A stretch of 64,000 nucleotides of DNA from Carallia brachiata (lineage: Eukaryota; Streptophyta; Magnoliopsida; Malpighiales; Rhizophoraceae): positions 700,510 to 764,509 of the forward strand of contig JADCRB010000072.1 in assembly GCA_021464245.1 (NCBI GenBank), in the 5' to 3' direction. Numbering within the stretch: position 1 is the first letter of the stretch; each line of letters begins with the position of its first letter. Made by a program: the position numbers and the translations under genes. Positions 1 through 10,526 of the stretch are shown piece by piece. The notes beneath the pieces are model-generated. The model searched no databases and was not told the origin of the DNA. It saw nothing but the letters and a program-made list of their open reading frames with translations.

Positions 1-925
1 TGGGCCGTCGCACTGCAAGAACAAGGTCTCCAACTTGAAAAGATCGAGGCGGACCCTGCGGTTGAACGTGTTGGTGAGCCGGGCTTGGTAGCACTCAAGT
101 TGCTGTTGTGCTTCGAGCCTCCTTTCATCGGGCTTCTAACTCATCCAGACGTAGGCGAGCATTCTCCTCCTGTGTGAGTCCTTCCAGAACAGCCATGCGC
201 AGGGATGGAATCTGTGTTTCCAACGGCAGTATTGCTTCGACACCGTAGACAAGTGAGTATGGCGTCGCCTGTGTTGGAGTCCGGTAAGTTGTACGATACG
301 CCCATAATGCCTCCGGAATTCTGTCATGCCAATCTCTTTTGGATTTAGAGACTACCTTCCGCAACAGGTTGCATAAGGTCTTGTTGAATGCTTCGGCCAA
401 GCCATTTGCGGGGCATTGTACATGGATGACTTGTACTGCTTGAACTTGAACTTCTCGCAGAGCTTGTCGATTAAGCTGTTGTAGAACTGCTTACCATTAT
501 CAGTGATGATGAATCGAGGGACTCCATAGCGATAGATCAGCTGAGTCCGGATGAAATTGGCAACATGCTCCTTCTTTACCTCTCTAAGTGGAATGGCTTC
601 AGCCCATTTTGAGAAGTAGTCGGTTGCTGCGAGGATGTACAGGTGACCCAGGGATGACTTTGGCAAGGGCCCCACTAAGTCGAGACCCCAAGCTTCAAAG
701 GGCCAGGATGAGACAGTTGGATGCAGTGGCTCCGGTGGTTGATGTATGTAATTCGCATGAAATTGACAAGCTTGACAAGTTTTAGCAAACTCAATTGAAT
801 CACGTACCATGGTTGGCCAGTAGTATCCCATCCTTCTGAGTTGGAAGTGCAACTTAGGCCCGATTGATGTCCGCCACAAACACCAGAATGTGCTTCAGAG
901 AGCCTGTTTTGCCTCTTCATTGCTA
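1..925 (-). pseudogene. Integrase of gypsy copy A, 3' end beyond the window
   Basis: The minus strand shows the integrase zinc-binding part (H-H then CQACQ) from about 920 to 760, and the DDE core with LDLVGPLPKSSLGHLYILAATDYFSKWAEA (described in parts) down to about 600. IITDNGKQF lies near 500 and the C-terminal part runs past position 1. Two frames (879-352 and 400-125) overlap at a 1-nt indel near 395-405. Integrase inserts the cDNA into the genome. The C-terminus and the 3' LTR lie outside the window. Confidence 0.9.
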
Positions 926-1184
926 GGCAGCGAAGTAAAACTCCATCAAAAGACCTTCGATACAGAGCATCCTTGAGTATATGAAGCGGGGAGCTCGTCG
1001 TTGAATTTCTGTCTTATGACGACGATCTTCAGGCAGCTTCCCGTGCTGTGTAGTAGTCAATGATTGGTTGGCGCCAATTCGTCCTCCGCGAGACGTACAG
1101 ATACAGCGTTGGCTGCTGTAGTTTCTTCATCATCCTTCTGTGGCACTATCCATTTCTGGCATACGGCAACAACTGTAGCCTGGA

Positions 1185-2845
1185 TTTCTGACTTTGCAAG
1201 AGAAGGCCAGGTTAGCCAACGCGTCTGCCTGAGTGTTTTCTCGTCGAGGCACATGCTCCAAGGTGATGCTTTCAAATTCATCCATTAGCTGTCGAGCACG
1301 TTGATGGTAAGGCGCAAGTCCTCTTTCTTCACGTCATACAATCCTGTAAGTTGGTTGATGACGAGCTGGGAATCTCCATGGACTTCTATAGTTGGAATCT
1401 TCATATCGACAGCCATTTGAAGACCAATGATCAAAGCCTGGTATTCAGCAACATTATTTGAACATAACTCACCGAGAATGATAGCATATGGTAGTATTTG
1501 TCGTTGAGGAGTGACAAACACTATGCCGGCACCAGCACCATCACGCCTTGCTGCACCATCAAAGAACATCGTCCATGGTGGTAGTGTCTCAATGTAAAAG
1601 ACCTCTTCATCTGGAAGATCATCTGTGAACTCCCAATCTGACGGAACAGGGTGATCTGCAAGGAAGTCTGCTAGAGCTTGTCCTTTGACTGCTTTTTGAG
1701 GCACGTAGACAATGTCGTAGCTTTGTAGGATTACTGCCCACTTGGCAAGTCGTCCTGACAAGATTGGTCTAGATAAGATATATTTGACAGGATCAGCTCT
1801 GGCAATGAGACGTACCGTGTGAGCTTGCATGTAGTGCCTCAGCTTGTCAATGGCAAAGAACAGTGCTAGACATGTCTTTTCAATGGGCGAATAACTCAGC
1901 TCCGGACCGTTTAGTGTTCTGCTCAAGTAGTACAGGGCAACTTCCTTTCCCTGCTCGTTTTCCTGTGCAAGCAAGGCTCCCAAAGATCTTTCCTGCGCTG
2001 CAATGTAGAGAATCAACGACTTTCCTTGAATTGGAGCCCTAGGACCGGTGGATTGGAAAGGTACTTCTTTATGCTCTCAAAGGCTTTGCTGCAAGCTTCG
2101 TCCCACTCGAAGTTGACATCCTTCTTCATCAACCGATGGAAAGGTTGACATCTCCCAGCTAAATTGGAGATGAAACGGCGAATGTAGGCCAGCTTTCCTT
2201 GTAGACTTCGCAGCTCGTGCAGGTTTTTAGGTTCAGGCATCTTTTGAATTGCCTCAACCTTTGACTGATCAACTTCGATTCCACGATGGCGCACCACGAA
2301 CCCAAGAAACTTTCCTGATGTGACACCGAATGCGCACTTGAGAGGGTTCATTTTGAGCTGATGCCTCCGAAGTCTTTCGAACACTGTCTTGAGATCCTCG
2401 AGGTGGTCTTTGCGCTTCTTAGTCTTTACAACTAAGTCATCAACATAACATTCTACAATCTTGTGCAGCATGTCATCAAAAATTTTTTGCATAGCACGTT
2501 GATAAGTGGCGCCAGCATTTTTCAATCCAAACGGCATAACTTTGTAGCAGTATATACCTTTTGGGGTGCGGAATGCTGTCAACTCCTCGTCTTCTGGTGC
2601 CATTCTGATTTGGTTATAGCCTGAAGAACCATCCATGAAGACAATGCTTCGTGACCCGTTGTTGCATCGACTGTGATCTCCGTTATGGGCAACGGAAAGT
2701 CATCTTTCGGGCAGGCCTTGTTAAGATCTCGAAAATCAACACATACCCTCAACTGTCCATTCTTCTTTCTTACCGGGACAATGTTGGCAATCCACGTTGG
2801 GTAGGTGACCTCTCGGATGAAGCCGGCATTGATCAGCTTGTTCAC
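1185..2845 (-). pseudogene. pol: Reverse transcriptase, RNase H and second RNase H of gypsy copy A (frameshifted)
   Basis: RT is read from 2845 down, with the CYVDDLVV catalytic box near 2450, FRDLNKACPKDDFPLP upstream and MPFGLKNAGATYQ between. It is followed by a gypsy RNase H (ALLAQ...LYYLSRTLNG...YSPIEK) and then a second, archaeal-type RNase H (PWTMFFDGAARRDGAGAGI...). Three single-base deletions relative to copy B (near 2640, 2030 and 1290) split the frame into pieces at 2845-2579, 2636-2013 and 2016-1285. All domains are recognisable, but the protein is interrupted. Confidence 0.92.
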
Positions 2846-4330
2846 CTCCTCCTCGATTTGTGGAATGAGTTCCGGGCGGAACCGTCGTTGTGGCTGCTTG
2901 ACAGAACGACACCCTTCTTTACTGCTAGACGATGCACCGCAATTTTTGGGTCAAGTCCAGGCATTTCTTTGTAACTCCATGCGAACACGTCCCTGTATTG
3001 ACTTAATACCTGAACATATTCTTGCTCTTCTTCTGCAGTAAGTAAAGCACTTACAAATGTAGGTCGAGGATCTTCCGGAGAGCCAAGATTGACCTCCTTG
3101 AGTTCATCAACAGTTGCTTGGCCACCATCTTCAAGTTCCGGGGGAGCCTCCTTCACTTCACCATCTGATGAGTCGGAATCAGCCTCCTCGCTAATTGTGA
3201 CATGAAATGCAGAACCTCTGACTTCACCTTCTTTGTTTGACTGGATAAGCCTGTCTTGTTTGGTGGTGGTGGTGGTGATGGCACGTGCATCAGCTGCTCG
3301 GCTTCGGCTCTTTAGCGTGATCCGCACAGGTGACTTCTCCTGATAGCCTAAGCCAGGTCGGGACTGTGATGTTTGAGAAGCGGCGCCATGTGTGGACGGC
3401 AGCGTACCCATTGTGCTCGGGTTTGAAAAGTCATAGCCCGCCTTTGCCAAAAGCTTGTATGCATTAGGATCAAATCCTTCATGTGTTCTTCTTTCTGGAA
3501 GTGAGCCGCCTTCGACTGCCCCCGTGTGTAGTTTGACGAAGCCTTTTAATGGTTTTGAAGAAAAACCGGCTCAATCTTTGGTATCGGCAGAGTGTAAGTC
3601 TCCTTCAGGTTGTGCAGCTCCTTTTTTTTGGTTGGCTATCCTTGCTCCTGTTTAAGATCAATACAATAAGAGAAAGGGGGTTGACCTTCTGAGCGTCGTG
3701 ACTTCGGCACATAGCGTAGGACTGGAGTGGAGCTTGAAGATGCAACATCCTTCGGACGAGTTCAGCAGGCTGTGGCAGCTTTTCATTTGTTGGAGCCTGG
3801 GGTTGGCATTGGCAGGTTCTTCGACAGCTTTTCCCTTTTTGTGGATGCCCCCAGTCCAAGTAGCTTTTGATGGAATGATCTCCGGATTGTCTGTGTGTGT
3901 AGAAGACTGCATCCGCCAAATGTGATTCAGCATCATCGAACGGCTTTAAGTCAGCATTGACCTTTTGAACGCCACCATTGTAGTACTTGAAGCACTGATG
4001 CAGGCTTGAGAGCACAACTCCATTTCCATGAATCCACGGTCGTCCTAGCAACATCTTATATGTGGTACGTGCATCAATCACGTGAAATAGAGTGCTAGAA
4101 GTGAGATTACCGATAGTTAGCTCCAAGCGAATCATCCCAATTGCTTTCTGTCCTCCTTGATTAAAGCCATGAATCATCAAGCGGCTGTCTGATAATTCAT
4201 CAATGCCGATGCCGAGCTCCTTTATGGTGGATTTTGGGATAATATTGACTGCACCATCGTCGATCAGAATACGTCGGACCTTCTGTTTTCACATAGCCTG
4301 ATACATACAGGGCCGATTGTGGGGTTTGGA
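2842..4330 (-). pseudogene. Protease and protease-RT linker of gypsy copy A (broken)
   Basis: The frame at 4180-3605 contains the retropepsin body (TTYKMLLGRPWIHGNG). The region just upstream carries the aspartic active-site stretch of the DDGSAVN type, as in copy B at about 36080. The frame at 3450-2842 is the acidic linker into RT and includes the conserved RDVFAWSYKEMPGLDP segment. The protease would cleave the gag-pol polyprotein. The frames do not join, because indels separate them near 3600 and 4200. Confidence 0.8.
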
Positions 4331-4716
4331 CCCCAGCAGGAGATCCTCATCTGAAAATGAGATAGCAGAGTAACATCCGACGTGATTTTGGTCCGCCTTG
4401 CTCCGCGAGTTGAAATTTGAGCTTGATGCTGAAGAGTATTGCTGACTTGATTTTGCCACACTTCTGTTGATTGCAAAGCTATAAACAGCTGAGGGTTAGC
4501 GAGAAGGGTTTGGAGAGCTTCATATACCTTCTCCGTTGTCGACTTTTTGTTGTCGAGCGGCTCCTCCTTACGGTGTGTCACTCTTCTGATGGTTTTGAAG
4601 TGATGGTGGTCTGGTTTGCGAGGTTATGCCTTCCTGGTCCAGAATGATTTTATTCTGGCTTTTGAGCTTCATGATTAGCTCCTTCAGGACGAAACACTTC
4701 TCGGTTGGATGACTTA

Positions 4717-6274
4717 CTATCCGGTGATATTTGCAGAATCTGGATCGCTGACTCGATCCTTTTCATTCGGCCGCTTGCACTCTGGGAGTTCGATCAGCTT
4801 CGCCTCCAAGAGTTGTTCAAGAATGTCGGGGACGTCTGAGTCGGGGAATGGATACTGCTTCTGCTCCAACTCTCGCAATGTCACCTTCCGCCTTTCCTGT
4901 TGTTTTGGCTGAGTTATTTGGGTCGGAGGATTTACCTTAGCTTTGGCGCCCACTTTTACTGGTGCGGCTTCAACAGTCATCACTTCTTTCCTTTTCCGGA
5001 GCTGTTGGGTTTCTTAATCTCCCTTCTGCCCCCTTGCTGGTCCAACTGGATGGGAACCGTGCCTCCGGAAGTCTGGATGCTTATCTCCATATCATGTGCG
5101 CGGGTCGCCAGTTCTTCGAAAGTTCGGGGTTTGACACCCTGCAGGATGTATAACAGCTCCCAATGCATTCCTGGATGCACATCCACGGCAGAAGTCTCCG
5201 TCAGGCGATCTTTGCAGTCCAAGCTGAGGGCACGCCATCTGTTGATGTATTCGACAACGGGCTCTCCTTTCCTTTGTTTGGTGCTGGTAAGCTCCATCAT
5301 ACTTACCGTCCTTCGAGTGCTGAAAAATCTGTTGAGGAACTCTCGTTGTAGCTGTTCCCAACTGTCGATCGATTCTGGTTCAAGATTTATGAACCAGGTG
5401 AAAGCGGTCTCCCTGAGTGAACGAACAAACTGCTTCACCAAGAGATCTCCGTAAGTCCCTGCGTTGTTGCAGGTTTCAACGAAGTGGGCGATGTGCTGTT
5501 TGGGATCGCCTCGTCCGTCGAATTGTTGAAATTTGGGCGGCTGGTAGCCCAAGGGCATGTTGAGACTTTCGATCCGTCTGGTGTACGGTTTGACGTACAT
5601 CTGTGATCCTTGGAAGGATGTAGCTTGTTGCAGTCGGATCGTATTGGCTATCATTTCCTGCAATTGTTGAACAGATAGCGAAGCTACAGAATTTGAGGGT
5701 GGCAGCTGTGTAGAACTACCTGGTCGCTTTTCTGCAGGAAGACGTCGGCTGGTGTGGCTTCTGGAGTGAAACCGGGTGGATATGGTTGCTCCTCGCGGAT
5801 TTCGGGATCAACTTGGATCGGGGCTTTTCCTTTGAGAGCTGCGATCTGTTGATCTTTTTCCTCCACGACTCTGATCAGCTAAAATTTTGTTCTCCAATTC
5901 TGAAATCTTTCCTCTGTGCTGGTTGTGTTGGTCATCATGACGGCAACAGATGAGGCTCCGGGAAAGACTGGGGGAGAAAACTCTTCTGATTCTTCTGTGT
6001 GAGTCGGATTTTGTTGAGCAGGCTTCGTCGTGTTGCCCCCGACTTCGATCGGGGTGGGTGATCGACTCCTCCATGCGGCAAGAGAGTCAGGGGAGAGATC
6101 CTGTTGTGCGAGCTGTGGACTCTCCATTTCGATATTTTGTCGGGTTTGGACGGCAAGAAATTGTGTCCGTCCCCGGGTTTCTGGACCTGCGTACCCAGGT
6201 AGGGTAGTTGATGCAGGCAATGGAGCCGTTGCCTTCTTTTTTGTGGCAGCAGTTGTACTCCTTTTCGGTGCCAT
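4717..6274 (-). pseudogene. gag: gag of gypsy copy A (frameshifted)
   Basis: The start methionine at 6274 opens MAPKRSTTAATKKK, a basic N-terminus also seen in copy B. The first frame ends near 5879. A second frame covers the capsid-like core (5663-4980), including a retrotransposon Gag core signature ([19 protein letters not shown] region) typical of plant gypsy elements. A third frame (4983-4717) continues toward protease. In this copy the core frame is uninterrupted for 227 residues, whereas copy B has a 1-nt deletion there. Gag forms the cytoplasmic particle in which reverse transcription occurs. Here it is split into at least three frames and is probably not functional as one protein. 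Confidence 0.85.
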
Positions 6275-6437
6275 TTGATGTGCTGAACACCTGTAAAATT
6301 TTTTTTTTTTTTTTTTTTTTTTACTTTTTACTTTTTTACTTTTACTTTTTTTTTTTTTTTACTTTTACTTTTTTTTTTTTTTTACTTTTACTTTTTTTTT
6401 TTTTTTTTTAAGGAACAAGAGATGGGAGGTGAATGTC

Positions 6438-6458
6438 CCACCGAGCGTGCCAAAAATT
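6438..6458 (-). promoter_or_regulatory. Primer binding site region, gypsy copy A
   Basis: Directly inside the 5' LTR the minus strand reads TTTTTGGCACGCTCGGTGGG, the same as in copy B (33807-33826). This is where tRNA-primed minus-strand synthesis starts in LTR elements. The tRNA species was not assigned. Confidence 0.75.
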
Positions 6459-7239
6459 TGTAAAGCGTAAATTTCGAGCGAGTCTAAAACAATTAAACTC
6501 GAAAATACAAAAATAAATTACAAATAAAAATTGTAAAAGAAAAGAAAATTTACGTGGGGTCGATCTCCGTAGATCCTCCGATTAGTGTTCCTTTTTTGAC
6601 TCCGTCAAGGGCTGCACGAGCTTGATCTTGACAGAAATAATTTCCACAGTTTTTCTTGAACTGGTAGACTGAAACGGATCTGATTTGGACGTTTTGACTA
6701 CGGTTAAGAACCGTAGAGACCTGATCTGAGCCGATCTGACTTAATTTCACCGAGGGTCGAAGGAGACTTGTTCTCGGATGACTGCCTGGATTTTGCTGAG
6801 GGCCGTATGAGGCTTAATCCAGCCGGATTTGTAGTAATTTGATATTTTAGATCTATTCTCATAAATTCAGATCTAGGGCGATCCGAGAATATAAACTAAA
6901 AATAACTTTGGAAATGGAAACAGCAAATTTTTTGGGCTTACCCCTGAAATTCTCTAAAAAAGGAGTTAGGAGAGTATACTGCAGAGTAACAGCACGTAAG
7001 AAAAGGAGAAATTTTCTTGATAAATTTTCAAAATTTTCTTTTTCTCTCAAATTCTCTGGATTTTTCTGTTTACAGATTTGCTGAATGTGTTTTGAACTGA
7101 GGGGTAGGGGCCTATTTATATGGTTCCTTTCCCATGTGAATATCACATGGGAAAGGAATCTTTTTAATTTAATTTTTCTTCAAAATCAGCAACGCCGGCC
7201 TTTGACTTTTTTTTTTTTTTTTTCTTTTCTTTGTTTACA
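6459..7239 (-). repeat. 5' LTR of gypsy copy A
   Basis: It begins (minus strand) TGTAAAC at 7239 and ends CTTTACA at 6459, so it has TG...CA ends, about 781 bp. The part from about 7090 down matches the copy B LTRs (R/U5). The U3 from about 7095 to 7239 does not match copy B: it has a 16-bp perfect hairpin (7124-7158) just upstream of a TATA-like TATAAATAGG (7110-7121). Confidence 0.9.
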
Positions 7240-8200
7240 CGAAGACACTTGAAATTTTCTTTAGTTGGAGCAACCTTCGTGCCATAACCCACACAACTAA
7301 TGTAGCACCATCCTACTTTAGTGTTGAAACCGGTGATTTCACCATCTATCTCAATTATTTTGACCTGTACTTATACACCAATTAGAATAGCATTATACAA
7401 TTTTTAACAATAATCTAAAAATAGGTACCTAGATAAGGACAATAACATGTTCATCAGATCCCCATTGCAAATTCTTGATTGCACTAATCTTTGTATTTTG
7501 TAGATTGAAACACGAAGATTAGAATTCTATAGTCTGCATATGGAATAAATAAATAAGTAAAAATAAATTATTTCCATTATTGCAACTCAAATGAACAAAA
7601 ACAATAACACATGTAATTGGAATGGAAAACAATTATACATAGAATTTTATTTGAAATTTTAGAAGATTACAACTCGTGTGCAATTTTGTCGTTCAATCAA
7701 ATGTATCTTGTAAGGCTCAAATGATATTCCATTCACTTATATAATAAGTAAGTTTTCAAATTCAAGTAATTATTAGTGTTAATGACAAATTATTATTACT
7801 ACTAAATGTTGATACATGTATACGTGTCGGTTATGAATTTGATATTTATTAGTCTTAATGTCAATTTCAACCAATTATGAGTCTTGATAGTTAATGCCAA
7901 TTTCAATTATTATTAATATTAAATGTTAATACATGTATGCAAAGAGAAAAAAATGTCATTAATACATCTAAACTACTACTGTTATTTTTTGTAATTAAAT
8001 TTTTAGCATTAACTTTTTTTATTAAATTTTGTTAGCAAGCCATTAATTCAATTATAATTCTATAAAAAATAATTGAAAAAATAACAAAAAACTTAACAAA
8101 AAAATTGTAATTTTTTCTAAACTTGCAGCGTGACAACATGATTCAAGGGAAACTTTCTCTAAGTTTCTTTTTATACTAATTAAACAGATGAAATATAATA
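7240..8200 (-). repeat. Helitron-like segment P1 with RPA1-like zinc-ribbon remnant, interrupted by gypsy A
   Basis: This segment is homologous to 9365-10526 and partly to 27139-29031. On the minus strand 7345-7245 reads an RPA large-subunit C-terminal motif (VGWCYISC...FKCLR), in which the second zinc cysteine of the first pair is tyrosine. Gypsy copy A is inserted right after CLR, before the final cysteine codon. The far end (8155-8195) has a hairpin GAAACTT/AAGTTTC followed by TATACTAATTAAA, close to a Helitron 3' terminus (hairpin, then CTRR). Confidence 0.55.
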
Positions 8201-8340
8201 ATAAAGAGCATACTGTGCTGTCATCAATCTTGAAACATTTATTTGTTGCAAATGATACTTGCAGAAACCATTGACATTAAAAAGCAAGACACGACCAATA
8301 ATAGTAATAGATCAATAGATCTTGAGTAGGTCCAAGCAAT

Positions 8341-9165
8341 GTTGTAGCTAATATTGAGAGAACCAGATCTGAACAGTCGGTTCAATTGAAAAAATTGGGA
8401 ACTAGACCTGGAATCGGTTTGATTAACCTTAAAAATCTGTTGATATAAAGAATCGGTCAAGAACCGGGTGAATTGGCCAGTTTATCCGAAAATCAGAGAA
8501 TCGGTTCCCGTTTTTTTGATCAAAATGGTTTGGTTCAAAGAGAAAAAAAAAACACCAAAAAATGAAAAAAAAAATCAATAAATGCTAACATACTTTAGTC
8601 AAAATTAATTAATATTTTTTATCTTACTAAGTATCTACATGTTTATTTTCTCTCAAAATTTATTAATATATTTTAATTTTTTTTTAAATAATTAATAGAT
8701 TGCTATTTTCAAAAGTAATTAACATGTTTATATTTTATCAAAAATATTCACTACTTTACAAATATATAAATGATATATTTTTAAAAATAAATTAAATGAG
8801 TTATAGATGTTCAACAATCATTTTTTAAAACATATATTAAAATATATTATAAGAATATAAATTTAGAAATTGTAAGATAAGATTAATAAGTTGTATTTTA
8901 GAATAGATTGTAAATTATATATATTAAGGTTACAAATATAAGTATTATATATATATAATATATATACTTATATCATATATAATATTACATTTTAAATATT
9001 AATATATTAGATAAATGTATATAACTATTTAAATTTTATATATTTAATATTAGATACCAGTTTTATCGGTTCAACCACGGCTAACCTGATTGAACTGGTT
9101 GAACCTTAAACTTCACAACTTTCTAGTTCAATGACTGGTTCGGTTCTTAAAAGTTTGGTTGCAGC
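8341..9165. repeat. MITE-like AT-rich repeat with imperfect terminal inverted repeats
   Basis: The left end (8350-8450: AGAACC...CAGTC..TTCAATTG) and the right end (9060-9160) look like imperfect inverted copies of a GGTTCAA-rich sequence, with a very AT-rich centre. Related ends are seen at 50082-50480, and a fragment at 18330-18395. No transposase is present. The class (hAT-type MITE) is an inference from the TIR style only. Confidence 0.4.
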
Positions 9166-9266
9166 AGTGTGATTCAGAAGTTTCTTCTTTCAAATTGAAC
9201 AAAACAAATTTTGTTGTCCTAGTTTCATCTCACTCCCAATTTCTATTTGGAACCTATTTAAATAAC

Positions 9267-9608
9267 CAAAATATATAATTATACAGATTTTTTCAAAGGA
9301 AAACTTAAAATTTAAATTTGTATTTTTTAAAACTAAACCTGGCCACCGGTAACTTGAAACTTTCCTTGCAGCGAAGACACTTGAAATTTGCTTCAGTTGG
9401 AGCAACCTTCATGCTACAACCCGCACAACTAATGTATCAAAATATATAATTATACAGATTTTCTCGAAGGAAAACTTAAAATTTAAATTTGTATTTTTTA
9501 AAACCAAACCTGGCCACCGGTAACTTGAAACTTTCCTTGCAGCGAAGACACTCGAAATTTGCTTCAGTTGAGTAACCTTGGTGTTCACAACCCACACAAC
9601 TAATGTAG
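9267..9608. repeat. 171-bp tandem direct duplication
   Basis: The block starting CAAAATATATAATTATACAG at 9267 recurs at 9438 with few differences. The duplicated unit contains the zinc-ribbon coding part of the RPA-like remnant. Confidence 0.85.
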
Positions 9609-9658
9609 CACCATCCAACTTTAGTGTTGAAACTGATGATTTCACCATCAATCTCAAT
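9480..9658 (-). pseudogene. RPA1-like C-terminal zinc-ribbon fragment
   Basis: The frame from 9658 gives IEIDGEIISFNTKVGW then CYISCVGC, and after a 12-residue spacer CLRC. The CX2C...CX2C pair at 9598-9539 is followed by FKLPVARF. This is the layout of the C-terminal DNA-binding OB-fold domain of replication protein A 70-kDa subunits, a domain often carried by plant Helitrons. It is only a fragment, with no start codon and no upstream OB-folds visible. A second, partial copy lies at 9267-9437. It is a remnant, not a host RPA gene. Confidence 0.65.
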
Positions 9659-10526
9659 TTTTTACCTATATTTTATAACCAATTAGAATAGCATTATGTA
9701 ATCTTTAACAATAATCTAAAAACAGGTATCCAGATAGGACAACAACATGTGCATCAGATCCCATTGCAAATTCTTGATTGCACTAATCTTTGTGTTTTAT
9801 AGATTGAAACATGGAGATTGGAATTCCATAGCCTGCATGTGGAAGAAATAAATAAGTAAAAATAAATTATTTCAATTATTACAACTCAAATGAACAATAA
9901 AACAATTACACATGAAATTAGAATGGAAAATAATTATACATAGAATTTACCTGAAATTTCAAAAGATTATAACTCGCGTGCAGTTTTGTCATTCAATTGA
10001 ATTTATCTTGTAAGGCTCAAATGATATTCCACTCACTTATATAATAAGGCTCAAATGATATTCCACTCACTTATATAATAGGTAAGTTTTCAAATTCAAG
10101 CAATTATTAGTGTTAATGACATGTTATTATTACTACTAAATGTTGATACATGTATACATGTCGGTTATGAATTTGATATTTATTAGTCTTAATGTCAATT
10201 TCAGCCAATTATGAGTCTTGATAGTTAACGCCAATTTCAATTATTATTAATATTAAATGTTAATACATGTATGCAAAGAGAAAAAAAATGTCGTTGATAC
10301 ATATAAACTACTACTTTTTGTAATTAAATTTTTAGCATTAACTCTTTTATTAAATTTTGCTAGCAATTCATTAACTCAATTATAATTTTATCAAAAATAA
10401 TTAAAAAATAACAAAAAGCTTAATAGAAAAAATTGCAATTTTTTCTAAACTTGTCACGTGCTAGCAAGATTTAAGGGAAATTTTCTCTAAGTTTCTCTTT
10501 TATGTTAATTAAATAGATAAACTCTC

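Larger units (their letters stand above)
1..7239 (-). mobile_element. Ty3/gypsy LTR retrotransposon, copy A (Tat-like), cut by window edge
   Basis: Read on the minus strand the order is 5' LTR (7239-6459), primer binding site, A-rich leader, gag, protease, reverse transcriptase, RNase H, a second RNase H, then integrase running off the left edge. The second RNase H after the first is the hallmark of the plant Tat lineage. The internal part is very similar to copy B at 32779-43650. Several single-base deletions (near 1290, 2030 and 2640) break pol, so it cannot encode an intact polyprotein. Its outer end abuts CGAAG (7240-7244), the likely 5-bp target duplication; the partner copy is outside the window. 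The target is a Helitron-like repeat whose uninterrupted relative is at 9365-9385. Confidence 0.95.
9190..10526 (-). repeat. Helitron-like segment P2 (RPA-bearing), ends at duplication unit 1
   Basis: This is a second copy of the P1 repeat, with a 171-bp tandem duplication at its RPA end and a 38-bp tandem duplication (about 10009-10084). It ends in the same hairpin-plus-TTAATTAAATAGAT terminus (10480-10526) found at 8195 and 29031. Unit 1 of the segmental duplication starts directly after it. Confidence 0.5.

Noticed and set aside
6208..6411. Open frame full of F, L and Y
   Set aside because: Read through the poly(T)/TTTTTAC leader array of gypsy copy A; compositional, and mirrored by the copy B leader at 33869-34117.
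8940..9050. TA-rich stretch as a matrix-attachment or origin-like element
   Set aside because: Simple AT richness inside a MITE-like repeat; nothing else supports the idea.
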